Of a DNA stretch of 64,000 nt, positions 34,560 to 44,037 are shown piece after piece. The stretch is taken from assembly GCF_029962835.1 (NCBI RefSeq), contig NC_080583.1, forward strand, positions 50,199,658 to 50,263,657. Direction: 5' to 3'. The stretch comes from Magnolia sinica. Its lineage: Eukaryota; Streptophyta; Magnoliopsida; Magnoliales; Magnoliaceae. The position numbers were made by a program, and so were the translations under genes. Below the pieces are notes generated by a model. The model was not told where the DNA came from. It was given only the letters and a program-made list of their open reading frames with translations, and did no database searches. Each line of letters begins with the position of its first letter. Within the stretch, counting starts at the first letter, position 1.

Positions 34560-35205
34560 TTTATCATCCAAATGCAATGATATATAGTTGTTCAGATATG
34601 TGCCTACTCCACTCATGACAGATGCACTCTCTCCTAGAGTGTACTAGATTTCACTATGCAATGGTTTTAAATTAGGTTAACCATAAACTTTTACAACTTA
34701 CACAAGGTTAGGCTAATGAGCCTACACCCGGCAATCTTAGGTGCCTACAGAAGACAGTAAGTCCTACACAATGACACTGCACTATACCTACATAAGGCAG
34801 TAGGTCCTACACAAGGACACTACACTATGCCTATGTAAGGCAATAGGTCCTACACAAGAACACAACACATATTCTTTCGTCAGAGGTCTACAAAAGGTCT
34901 TAGCAAGTTTAACAACCCAAACTCTGAATCCCAATCCTACACAAGGAAAGGGCTTTAGACACAATGGACTTATATATTTACTTGTAAGTGAGTGAGCCCA
35001 TTTTTAGCACATGCTAAAGATGATCTTCCTTATGATGAAGAGTCTTCATCTCCCTTGATCCGTAACAATAATAAATGCTCTAATGGAAGTCGTCGGGTGT
35101 TAGGTCAAGGTATTAGGTCAATCTTATCTATTAAATGTGGTTCTTTAAGTCTAGATGAGATTCTCCAAGGTTAGGCATTCAAAGGATTCCAACTCAATGA
35201 TTTGT
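34560..35205 (-). repeat. C1 3' LTR, internally inverted segment
   Basis: This part is the reverse complement of about 22557-23180 of the 5' LTR. Blocks 'TTAGCACATGCTAAAGATGATC', 'GATGAAGAGTCTTCATC' (imperfect in the other copy) and the repeated 'GGTCCTACACAAGGACACT' units run in opposite order. The flanking pieces 26687-26815 and 35212-35452 keep the plus orientation. An inversion inside one LTR copy is the simplest reading. Because only two copies are visible, either could be the derived one. Confidence 0.8.
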
Positions 35206-35211
35206 CAATAA

Positions 35212-35452
35212 GGATGTGTTTTAGTTATTAGATGCTATGTTTAGATTATACATGTTACGTTTGATAAAATGCAATTGAGATTTATTTCACTATGTTAGTA
35301 TTTGTTTATACATTAATCATGCCTGTTGTTGTTTAAAGAACTTAATATTTACATTCAGTAGGATTAATAATTTTGAAAAGTCCTATTTACCCCCCCTCTA
35401 TCACCCTTGGACATAATTTTGTACTTTCATTAGCAGCTTAGCCGCAATTTTA
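35212..35452 (+). repeat. C1 3' LTR, terminal segment
   Basis: Direct match to 23180-23420 ('GATGTGTTTTAGTTATT', 'AAAGAACTTAATATTTACATT', 'CTTAGCCGCAATTTTA'). It ends at 35452 with TA instead of CA, then the right GGAAG duplication (35453-35457). Confidence 0.88.
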
Positions 35453-35457
35453 GGAAG

Positions 35458-35700
35458 GTGTGCTCGTCTTAGCTAGTTATAAATAATCGCATAGGGTTCT
35501 ATTTGGAGGACCATTGTGCACTTCATTTTCATCTTGTTGCTCATCTGCACGGTGATGAGGTTGATTGTCAACCATATTCTTGACCAATTCATAAGATCTT
35601 AGGTGTTGTCTAATTTGGCGATGGATAGGCAATCCTTCAACTAATCCTCCTTCACTTGAGAGAGGGAGAGTGTTGTCACAAACCCACTTAGGCATGAACC
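35458..35700 (-). pseudogene. G1 gag, N-terminal portion
   Basis: Minus strand from ATG 35695 reads 'MPKWVCDNTLPLSSEGGL', then 'LRSYELVKNMVDNQPHH', then an acidic His/Asn/Glu-rich stretch ending 'RTLCDYL', a stop and 'AKTST'. It continues across the C1 insertion into 'PSCMIFPHNAG' at 17342. Athila-type Gags likewise have an 'RTLRDY…P' block before this point. The stretch 35700-35965 is the G1 untranslated leader. Confidence 0.75.
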
Positions 35701-35965
35701 ACTCTCAAACCTAATTCTAAACCTATCTACTTCTATAGAAATTGAAACTACAATGAAATAAGAAATCTGAAATAACTAAAGCAAGAGTGTTGAAAGGATA
35801 GTACCCGATTGGTGATTGATTCTATGATAGATTCTAGTAGACAAAAGAAACACAAGTAATTTAGTATATAAATTCTCAGAAAAACCTAATCTAGAAATGC
35901 AACGAAAACTAATCCTAATCATATCAATTCTAAATCTAAGGTATTTCAGAAAGACGCAGTCGAAG

Positions 35966-35986
35966 TCCTCGACAATGACACCAAAA
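35966..35986 (-). promoter_or_regulatory. G1 primer-binding site (tRNA-Asp type)
   Basis: Minus-strand 'TTGGTGTCATTGTCGAGG' is a decayed form of the 'TGGCGCCGTTGCCGGGGA' leader motif of Athila/Tat elements, commonly assigned to tRNA-Asp. It follows the LTR end (TCA then AG) and marks the 5' LTR boundary at 35990. Confidence 0.75.
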
Positions 35987-35989
35987 ACT

Positions 35990-37000
35990 TGACCGAATTA
36001 AACCCCAAGTGCAGGGCTACGATGTAGTAATAAATTAGTGAGACTAAAGTCGAACCCATAGGGACTTATAGTTGTGTGTTTTCTGAAATACTTTAGAACT
36101 AGAACTAAAACTAAAACTAACAAGATTGGATTTTAAGAAGTAATGATGTGATGGAGTAAAGTAAAGAGGGAAAATCAATATAAACAAAGCACTATAACAC
36201 CAAGGATCCACTTATAGCCCTTTTTAATGTTTAATTGACTTGATTTAATTATATAACTCAACTAGAATCGAAATCCTATCCTATCCAGCTAGATAATAGA
36301 GCAATTAAACCATCATTCACAAACCAAAATAGATTTGAACTTTAATTGATTTGATTACCACATAAAGCACCAAAGTATTGATCATAGGAAATTCAAACCA
36401 TCTATCATGCCCTTAGTCTATGGTAGATCAATGGATTTCACAGATCAATCACATGCAACATAGATAAGCAAACACTCTTAGCTTTCCTAAGCATCCAATG
36501 TGCCCGAAGTCGACAATGGATCAAAGTAAACTAGAAATAAATCTTCATTCAAACCAAATATCAATGAAGTGTTCAACACTCAAACCAAATACTTAAATTA
36601 AAGTAAACTAAAACATTGAAAATCACTATAAGATTCACCTCTTAGCCCTAGTTAAGAGATTTACCCAACCATAGACATGGTTAAACTAATACTCAAAAGA
36701 AAAACATAAAATTTGAAGAAGAACCCAATGATTAGAGAAGTATAAGGACTTCGTAAAAGCTCCACAACTCCTTGCTCTCTCTCTTCTACCCTAATTCATA
36801 CTTGGAATGGCTTAAAATACCCTTTTATATGAGAAGAACTCACACCGACTTAAAACTGACTTCAATTTTATGCACTTATGTTATGCTTCAGTCACACCAA
36901 CAACAGCATCCAGTCGAAGATACCTTTAGTTGTAGGTGAATTTCACCAAAAAATATCTGAAGTCTTTGTCTAGCTTAGGTTGCATCAAACCCCATTGTAC
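35990..37000 (-). repeat. G1 5' LTR
   Basis: On the minus strand this region carries a TATA box ('CATATAAAAGGG', about 36822-36833), a GA-rich leader and the LTR end at 35990 directly before the PBS. Blocks such as 'AAGTGCAGGGCTACGATGTAGTA' and 'AAGTCGAACCCATAGGGACT' are common near the LTR/PBS boundary of such elements. The upstream LTR border is not clear; about 37000 is an estimate. Confidence 0.6.
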
Positions 37001-37019
37001 CAAAATCCCTATTTTCCTA

Positions 37020-37390
37020 AATAGGGTGTCGTAAAAAACTATGAACGATTAAAAACCGTCGCAAATTTTAGAAACGACAATTTTAAAATGATTCTAAATC
37101 CTTCTTAATTTTAGGAACAGAATTTTGGGAATGGTACTTTTCCTTGTTTAGGAACAATTTTGAACTCTTATTTAGGAATCACTAGTAAAAGCTATGGAAT
37201 TATTGGCCAAAGCCAATATATATATATTTTTTCAATTGGAACCTATATGTTTTTAACATTTAAAACCCAAAGAATGTTGCAGTACAATTAAAAATGAATG
37301 TTAAAAAAATATGGTATAAATTTATAATAAAAGATATATAGTATTTGTTCAATGCAATTTTCGCAATCCTTCTCTAGCATGAGTGGCGTG
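37020..37390. repeat. AT-rich stretch with repeated TTTAGGAACAATTTT-like motif
   Basis: Motifs such as 'TTTTAGAAACGACAATTTT', 'TTTTAGGAACAGAATTTT' and 'TTTAGGAACAATTTTGAA' repeat about every 35-45 bp at 37060-37180, with 'AAAACCGTCGC' nearby. This resembles decayed subterminal repeats of a DNA transposon, but no terminal inverted repeat pair is seen. The remainder to 37390 is AT-rich without features. Confidence 0.35.
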
Positions 37391-38261
37391 CGGGCATGCC
37401 AGAATTAGAATTGTGGTTCCAATTCAAACCGAACAACGACCCTGAGTGTTAAAGTAGGCAGACACTGAGTATGACCAAGGTCTGAGGATATCAGTGCTCT
37501 ATTCAGCTACTCACTCAAAGTGTAAATGGACCGGGCGATAGTCAAGGGGTAGGGTTTGTCCTCTGATGATGGGTTACTTTATGCCTTCTGTACGAAAAGA
37601 CTTTCTCAATGTAGATGAAACGGAATAAGGAAGAAAACTTACAATCGACCGATATCGACTAACAGAGAGTGTTCCAATTATAGCTACAATTATCATTTAT
37701 TATACTTACGCTATGAATCAAGCTAAGAAATGTAAATGGCAAGTGCAAAAAGTAAATAATTATGTTAAGGAAAAGAATTTACTTAATATGAAAGACGATT
37801 ACACTATGCAATGTAAATTTAACAATATAATTGAAAGATAATTTGATTTGCTGATTTGTTTGGGTTGGTGTGAGATGAATTTTTAAACTTGATTAATCTT
37901 CTATTTATAAAATTGCTTCACTGTTCTAGATGCTTCCCACCTCTTGACAGTTATTGTAACTATTTCTTCCATCATTCTGCTTCCAGATACCTCCCACGTT
38001 CTTGCTCCCTATAATCTTCAAACACCTGTCCAACAATCATGTGAACATAGCTATTGGCTTCTTGCTGCTTAGTCACTCAGACCCGGTCACACCTATGCTG
38101 ATCGCTTTTAATGCAATTGATATATGTTGTTGCATCCTTTTGAAATGCAATCATACATATTCACAAAAAATCCTGCGACTGTTGAACATGCGTACGTGCA
38201 ACTCACACGTGTTCGATCCTGAATAGCCAAAAATATGAACCGGCTAAATAGGGTACAAACA
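37390..38261 (-). repeat. X2: minus-strand LTR of the X family
   Basis: On the minus strand the LTR starts TGTTTGTACCC at 38261, preceded by the polypurine tract 'GAGGGGGGCAA' (38262-38272). It matches X1 (27005-27163 and 34273-34560) in inverted orientation. The end near 37390 is estimated. The PPT position means the element interior lies to the right, so the plus-strand PMD pseudogene at 38602 would be antisense to that element. Confidence 0.65.
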
Positions 38262-38497
38262 TTGCCCCCCTCATTGCTGTCCTTTCGAAGAAAGTGACTG
38301 CAACATTTGAGATTTTGTTACTGTTGCCATGAATGCTCACACGTGCTACCCAAATGCAAACCGCCTTTGACCACTATTGCAAGCGTTGGTCATACCGTTT
38401 CTAGGCTTTAGATGAATCCTAAATTAACACATCTCAAAAAAGAAATGTTCTGCAGTAATAGACATGATTTCCTAATTAATGTTGCTTTTCGATTGCC

Positions 38498-38505
38498 TAT
38501 ATATA
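38498..38505 (+). promoter_or_regulatory. TATA box upstream of the PMD pseudogene
   Basis: 'CCTATATATACGG' lies about 100 bp before the ATG at 38602, with a pyrimidine-rich leader between. The spacing is that of a normal plant core promoter, so the PMD ORF probably had its own transcription unit. Confidence 0.6.
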
Positions 38506-38601
38506 CGGTTTCGTATTTAAATCCATTACGATTCCACATCCCACTTTCTTTGTATTTGTTTGCTTCCGAAATCTCCATTGCTCTGCTTTCATCTCTCAGC
38601 C

Positions 38602-41600
38602 ATGGCTTCTTCGTTGTCCAAACCAACTTTTGATCAAAAAGATATAATCTTGGTGATGAATTTATTCACAGGAAGATGTTCAAAAGATATAATTCTTAAA
38701 TCCCCGATCCATGAAGACGCTTTCTGTTTAGGTCGTTCATTCTCTCTAGATGTTTCAGCCGAAGAACTGCGACCTTTAGATCTATTCTTCCCAATATGTC
38801 TTAGAGATAACATCCTAATTCAGTCTGGAGTCATTCCTAATGTGGCAAATGCATTAAAGACACTGAGATTATGGCCAAAACCACTTCCAAAGTAGGAAGA
38901 TTGGTTCCACAAAGTATCGGCTCAATGTGAAGAGTTATGGAGAGAGCTTGGCATCTTCAAATGCATTAAACTATTGCTTACAGAGTCTCACCTAATACTC
39001 CTCCCCTTCTTGTGTTGACATCATTTTGGAGTACTTGTACCAACATTTTCATGTTTGGTTGTGGTCTAATGAGCATCTCCATCAAAGACATTTGTCATCT
39101 GACTAAACTATTGCCCTTTGGGATGATTTATCATGCAAAGGCTAAAGATGGACAGTGCAAGAATTTCCCTAACAAGAACGCAGCCTTCCTTCTTTTTTAG
39201 ATCTATCACCATCTCCTGTGTGTCAACGCCCAGCAAGTTATGGCCAAATACATTGCACTGGCCAAATGCCTTGTTCAAGGGCAACGGATAGCATTTGCAT
39301 TGTTTGTTCTGAGTCATATGTAGAGAGGTCTCTGTGAGATCAATATTAAAGGGCTTCATTTAGCTAGAGGGCCTATATGGCTTGCACAGATGTGATTCAT
39401 TGTGTATTTTTAATTCCAACTTTTCAGTTAAGAGCACACCAATTGGTTGTTTTCTTCATACGGAGACCGAATTCTTCACACTGCTCTAGAGAATGCTACG
39501 ATCAATGAGTATATACGAGGTTTCTTCTCTTGAGAATTCTGACAATAGTCTATCCTTCATGCCCTTTGTAGAGAAGAAGACCTACGGACCAGGCTAGCTC
39601 ATAAGGCAATTCGACCCTAAGAATGAGCACGAAGTCGATTGACTTCATCATGCTTAGAACTGCTATATCGTCAGCTAAGATTTGGCTTTTGGTGGCACAA
39701 TTGAAAAAGGTAAGAATGTGAAGGCAGGAATTGAACAGTATTACCCTTCTCTATTCACTCGATAGCTAGGCTTTGTACAACATATTGCATGTCCTTACTC
39801 ATGTAACGACCAATCAGCTTCCGTTCGACCAATTAATAGTTATTGATGAGGAGTTCTATATTTCTCTTAAGTTGGCTTATCATAAAGAAGTGGTCATCCT
39901 CCAGATGAAATTTATCCAGAATATCCTTCAGCAATGAGTAGCTTTGTATCGTGGTAAGACCATCAATATGCTAAGCTCTTAGGTGGTGGAATTACCATGA
40001 AACTTTTGCTTCAACTCTGCTCCCAACTAGGCCTGGTGGAGAGTAACAAAAGAAGTGTTCCCACTCTCTCATTCACTACCGCAAAGAGGACAACGAGAGC
40101 GAAGACAAAGCTGATTACTACTCTTTCTGCTTCAACGGCTGAAGCTACTTATCCAGACATCCTGCAGATCACCCAGGAATGTCTTGACATCCTAGCAGTC
40201 TGTCGACATCAACGAATGGCCCTAAGGAAGATTTTCAACTTGGGAGGTATCAGTCCTCCCCCAAATCCTCATGTTCCTTTCCAACAATCAGTTCCTTCTA
40301 AACCTCCTTCATCCATAAAACATCGGCCATTAAAGAGAGCTAAAAAACCAACGAACACTTCTTCTGCTAAAGCCATTATCACCTTTGAAAAATATTTTAA
40401 AATAAAATATTGACCTCTCTATGACGAAGCAGATTACTTCGAAGAAATAGCCAGAGGCATTTAGTGGCATAAAGATGCTCATTATAGTAAATGTTTTAAT
40501 AAATGGATTCAGGATAAGGTTATATTAGATAATCCTAACCTTCCATTTGAAAAATATCTCAAGCCTTATAATCCCCAACCACCACTATTTCCTACTATAG
40601 CTGGGCCATTAGCAACTGTAATAAAGAATCCTAAATCCATCTAAATCTTACCAGTCAGACACGCAATTCGATCTAACTTAGGTGGAGATCGTCCATTTTA
40701 TGCTCTTGCTTGAATTGATATTCTCACTCCTACACTTATCATTGTTGTTCTGATCCTTCAATGACTCAGGAACTACCCAAATCAGCATCAGCTCACAAGC
40801 AGAGTATGCAGCCGATACCAGTAATTCTACTAGCTGCACTTCCTCCTGCACTTCCAGCTTTTACGGATGAAACGGTCGTCGCGGTAATCACCCCCGTGAT
40901 TCTTAGAGATCCTGCTCCTACAGCTACGATGGTGGTGGATTTAGATACTACGACCGATATAAAGCATGTCCCTTCGAGCAGTCCACTCGAGGTTAGTGCA
41001 CCCTCTAGTGATTCAGAGCGTGCACAACAGATTCCTTCTCCGCTCACATTGATTGTTCGACGGAGAATTCTAGTTTCCCCTCTTTGGCTTTCACACTGAA
41101 TTTGGTCCCAACAATTTCTTTGTCACCCATTGTGGTTGGTGAAAACTCAACTGCAACCTAGTCTGTAATGGTTGATGTAACTACAATGCGTGAAAGATCA
41201 GTCGAGGCTGAGAGGCTCATTTCTAAAGAGGTAGCAGTCGTGAGCACTTTTACGGAGATAGTTGAGCAAGTCCCGACTATCATCGAGAAACAACAATCGG
41301 TCGGCATTGATCAACCAACTAAAATTGCTTCAATTGAGATTCCCACAGCACCGAACAAGACAGAAGCGATTGACGTGACTTCTCTTTATCTTTCTTTAAC
41401 AAATTATTCCTGTAGGTGGTGGATTTGCCTCCGTCAATCTTTCTCCGATCAACGATGGCCTCTTTGTACATGAGAAGGCTTTATTCAGAGAGATGCATGG
41501 AGTAAAGTCTCCTCTCTACCATGAAAACTTTCAAAGTTTATTAGCTGAGTTGTACGACCTTCTCTGAAAAGGGCTATCTGAATCCTTCGATGCCTAACTA

Positions 41601-42083
41601 ATAGACAAAATCGGCTAATTGGTCAACTCAGCATATATGTTGTCCCAGTCAGACCCAACTTTGGTAATCAAGGCATCGTTTCTTCTAGATCTTCAAGGCA
41701 TACTTGCAATGTATTGTCAAGTTAAGGCAGTTGTCGATCATCTTGAAGCTAAGAAACAAGGGACCTATCTCAAGTAAGCCAGTGTACAAGAAGTTAATCG
41801 CACACCCACAGCCAAAAATGTTGCAGCGAGAGCTTTTGAAACAAGGATCGGGAATTTTGAGATCAGGATTATAGCTTTGGAGGCCGAACTAATCACATTG
41901 AGACAATAATTAGCAAATGAAAGTGTGAAGCAACTTAAGACTGCAGATGAGATTTCCTAGTTAGTTACTACAGCACATTCGCAAGCATAAGAAATGAACC
42001 AGGCGTCTCGATCAATGGCAAGTGGAGAAGCATCGCTATTAGCAGCTAGAAAGTGAATGGCGATGGCTGAAGTATTTGTTAAG
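38602..42083 (+). pseudogene. Plant mobile domain (PMD) protein pseudogene, TE-associated
   Basis: From ATG 38602 ('MASSLSKPTFDQKD') the frame runs to a TAG at 38893. It continues with 'WFHKVSAQCEELWRELGIFKCI', then, after a frameshift, 'SFWSTCTNIFMFGCGLMSISIKDICHLTKLLPFG' type sequence (39020-39125). That is the hallmark of the plant mobile domain: a Trp-rich lead, 'FW...TNTF.F..G.M..TL.D...L..L...G'. 'YIALAKCLVQGQRIAFALFVL' (39245-39310) extends the domain. Further pieces (39997-40413; 40761-41099, Ser/Thr/Ala/Pro-rich; 41168-41473) and a coiled-coil-like end ('IIALEAELITLRQ', near 41870) suggest a protein of about 1100 residues. Many stops and shifts make it a pseudogene. PMD genes are often carried by gypsy and MULE elements. 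Confidence 0.75.
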
Positions 42084-42761
42084 TGTGAAATATTACATAT
42101 TTCCCCCTATTTATGTCTTGGTTTTTATAAACATGATAGTGCTTAATTGATCTAATTATGCATATTTTCATGTGCGAGGTGATTTCAAGAGCTAAAGGTG
42201 AAATTGATGTTAAAAGAAATATTTATGCTTAAACAATTGCTAAATGAGGATTTGGAAATTTAAAAGTCATTAATGAAGAATTCATATGCCAAAGATCCAA
42301 GGAAACTAAGTGAGGAATGAAGAGAAACGAAGATTTGAAGTGAAGAAAAAGAACCCTAAAAATTGGCCAGAAAAAACATATTCTGAAACTCTGAGTCTAA
42401 AAAGTGAAAGTTCTGAAATAATTTCCAAAATGGACTTTGATGGCACTAGTAATTTATGAAATTTGAGATCAACTCGCTAGAAGGTTCTAGACAAATTTTG
42501 ATGAAATTGAAGATAGTTCGATGCCATCGAAAGTGCAATCGAATATTGTTCGATGGCATCGAATTTTGATAAGGACGGAATGAAGGTGTTCCATGACCGG
42601 AACATTCTTCGAAAATCATTCATGCCAGGTCATTTTGTATAATTCTCATTTACATCTTTTTTTGGGTAAGCTTCGATCTCGTTGGACTGTCCCTTTTATT
42701 GTTACAACCTTTATCATCATGGGGTCGTCGAGATACAGAATCTAATGAATGGAAATATTTT
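42084..42761 (+). repeat. H 5' LTR, first part, with TTCGATGNCATCGAA palindromes
   Basis: The LTR starts at 42084 and is interrupted by the CACTA element at 42762. At 42517-42566 it holds 'TTCGATGCCATCGAA' and 'TTCGATGGCATCGAA' in close succession, the same inverted repeat that fills the C1 copia U3. Confidence 0.75.
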
Positions 42762-43090
42762 CACTACCAGAAAACTAGGCAAAGGCTATGGATAAAAGCC
42801 GTAGCTAAAGGCCTGTGGCAACGGTTTTAGTCCGTAGCATGACCGTAGTTGTAGGTGCCGAAACAATAGGTCTAAAACCTATGGCTACGGATTTAATCTG
42901 TAGCCATAGATTACAATAGCTACAAATATAATCCGTAGCAACTATTTCTGTAGCGAAAAGTACATACAGCTACGGATAGTATTTGTAGCTAAAAGTAGTG
43001 TTGGATCTGTCGCAATATGCCGGATATAATAATAGCTACGGTTGTCAGATTCTCAGCTACGGTCAATATCCGTAGCTATTGCCTACATAT
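42762..43090 (+). repeat. CACTA left TIR and subterminal repeats
   Basis: After the terminal CACTAC, about a dozen copies of CCGTAGC/GCTACGG in both orientations are spread over about 300 bp ('GGCTACGGATTTAATCTGTAGCC', 'AGCTACGGTCAATATCCGTAGCTATTG' in part). Such subterminal motifs bind the TNPA-type protein in known CACTA elements. A (TTCA)n-rich stretch follows at 43109-43190. Confidence 0.85.
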
Positions 43091-43209
43091 AAAAAAAAAT
43101 TATAATCATTCATTCATTCAATTACCACCTATGTAATCATTCATTCATTCAATTACAATCATTCATTCAATTACAATCATTTGTTCAATCAATTAATTGC
43201 CAAAAAAAG

Positions 43210-43484
43210 GGGCAAAATTCATCCAGATCATCATCCAGATACTAAAGAGGTGTATGAAAGAGGTATAAAACACCTACGATTACCGATACGAAGGCTTGAG
43301 GAGCTGCCAAAGTAAGCTTCATCATTCAGATCGTCAGCTTCATCATCCAGATCGTTATCCTCCTCATCCTCATACTGATAGATAGCTTCTTGTTCATAGG
43401 AGGATTCTTCCTGAGCCTCCAATGGTAGAGGCACAAACCAAGTGGCTCTAATGAGCAGACAAACACTCTCCTCGAACATGAATA
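43210..43484 (-). pseudogene. Captured RING-type zinc-finger gene, C-terminal exon
   Basis: On the minus strand a splice acceptor (TATATAG) at 43485 is followed by 'MFEESVCLLIRATWFVPL', an acidic stretch (Glu/Asp/Tyr, 43400-43330) and 'SSSSLRIGNRR'. I recognise this as the second part of a plant RING/U-box-superfamily protein that, in intact genes, continues the zinc finger with 'DGS…MFEESVCLLLRATWF' and later 'IGNRRWGDNG'. The phase fits: the upstream exon ends 'GGA AG' and this exon starts 'T', giving Ser. After that codon the frame is lost through an apparent 8-bp deletion between two CATG repeats. The family name is from memory and needs a search. Confidence 0.72.
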
Positions 43485-43958
43485 CTATATAGCCAGGATC
43501 AAAATATCTCAATTCAGTTTAGGAGTTTGTAAATATTAGGTACTATTCAGTAAATCAGCACCAATCCTACAAACCGTGGATTGGTGCACATGGCGATTGA
43601 CCAAGACTGCCCAATCACTAGGCCACGTCTTGGATGAGGCACAAACTAAAACTCTAGAAGTTTATACACATCCCATCATTCATCCTTTTTGAGGGCTAAG
43701 AAACCATTTCGATCATGACTCATAAGGAAAAAAAGGGTATACAAATGGAATGGTTAAAATATTCCTGATTACTGCAATTTTTTTAGCTTGGGCCCATCCA
43801 TGAGGTGGCATTCCATTAGCCAGTTCTGGTTAGATTGATAAATGAATTCAATTGGCCAGTAAATGAGGTGCATTTGACCCCTGCCTATTTCTGTAACAAG
43901 TATAATGTGTGATAGCTTTAGTTTCTATTTTTACTTAACAAACAGGGCCATCATGTAC
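43485..43958 (-). other. Retained intron of the captured RING gene
   Basis: 474 bp bounded on the minus strand by AAG|GTACATG (43958) and TATATAG| (43485). It separates the two recognisable coding pieces exactly, so capture took genomic DNA rather than a processed cDNA. Confidence 0.65.
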
Positions 43959-44036
43959 CTTCCATCTGGTGATCGATGAACACTGAGAAACTGAAACGGA
44001 TGCTTGCACTGAGGACAGAAAGGACTCTGATTATAC
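43959..44036 (-). pseudogene. Captured RING gene, zinc-finger exon, distal part
   Basis: Minus strand reads 'NQSPFCPQCKHPFQFLSV' followed by 'HRSPDG', ending at the donor site 43959. The C-x2-C with the following HPF is the last zinc-ligand pair of a RING-type finger. The exon is split by G2: its upstream part 'TCILKWAMYNQSPFCPQC' lies at 57120-57065, and 29 bp are present on both sides. Confidence 0.75.
44008..44036. repeat. 29-bp direct duplication flanking G2, left copy
   Basis: Identical to 57065-57093 ('ACTGAGGACAGAAAGG' and onward to 'GATTATAC'). It is exon sequence of the captured RING gene, duplicated when G2 was inserted. Confidence 0.93.
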
Positions 44037-44037
44037 G

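Larger units (their letters stand above)
27005..34560 (+). repeat. X1: LTR of the X family, split by G3
   Basis: 27005-27163 and 34273-about 34560 together match 38230 down to about 37790 in inverted orientation. Shared landmarks are 'CATGTGAGTTACGCATGCATG'-like sequence, 'TTTTGAAAGAATGC/TTTCAAAAGGATGC', 'GGGAAGCATCTAGA', a 'TATAAAT' box near 34440 and 'TCTCACACCAACC'. The intervening G3 segment is flanked by a perfect 83-bp duplication of X1 sequence. Its right end meets the inverted part of the C1 LTR. Confidence 0.7.
17348..35452 (+). mobile_element. C1: Ty1/copia retrotransposon (SIRE/Maximus-like), inserted in G1 gag
   Basis: A plus-strand copia element with a perfect 5-bp duplication. 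The 5' LTR is 17348-23420, including solo LTR S1; without S1 it is about 1.98 kb. Then follow a tRNA-Met PBS, gag with zinc knuckles, protease and integrase, in the copia order (integrase before RT). Reverse transcriptase and RNase H are deleted: the integrase end joins a piece of 3' LTR at about 26687. The 3' LTR is broken by 26816-about 34560 (gypsy fragments plus G3) and contains an inverted segment. It ends at 35452. The long LTR and the protease wording ('THFCDYTKFDGGSVTFGDG') suggest the SIRE/Maximus clade. Confidence 0.9.
870..37000 (-). mobile_element. G1: Athila-like Ty3/gypsy retrotransposon, split by two large insertions
   Basis: Reading the minus strand from about 37000 down gives a 5' LTR, a PBS, gag, protease, reverse transcriptase, RNase H and integrase in the canonical gypsy order. 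The element is cut twice. The copia element C1 (17348-35452) sits in gag with a perfect GGAAG target duplication. Element I1 (2934-14450) sits in the reverse transcriptase. The gag C-terminal motif 'QYNSSWQNHPNLN', the 'DLGVSVN' protease motif and the RT block around 'CIDYWKLNTITRNDHFPL' are those of the Athila/Tat group; Athila is the better guess. All frames are broken. The 3' LTR is not seen because R1 follows the integrase directly. Confidence 0.85.

Noticed and set aside
37186-37200. 'CACTAGTAAAA' as the end of a second CACTA transposon
   Set aside because: The nearby repeated motifs lie on the wrong side for this orientation and no partner end with a 3-bp duplication was found.
43231-43512. 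Acidic open frame at the CACTA left end as a transposase C-terminus
   Set aside because: The wording ('EESVCLL', 'IGNRR') and the splice structure fit a captured RING-type gene better, and no TNP2 motif is present anywhere in the element.
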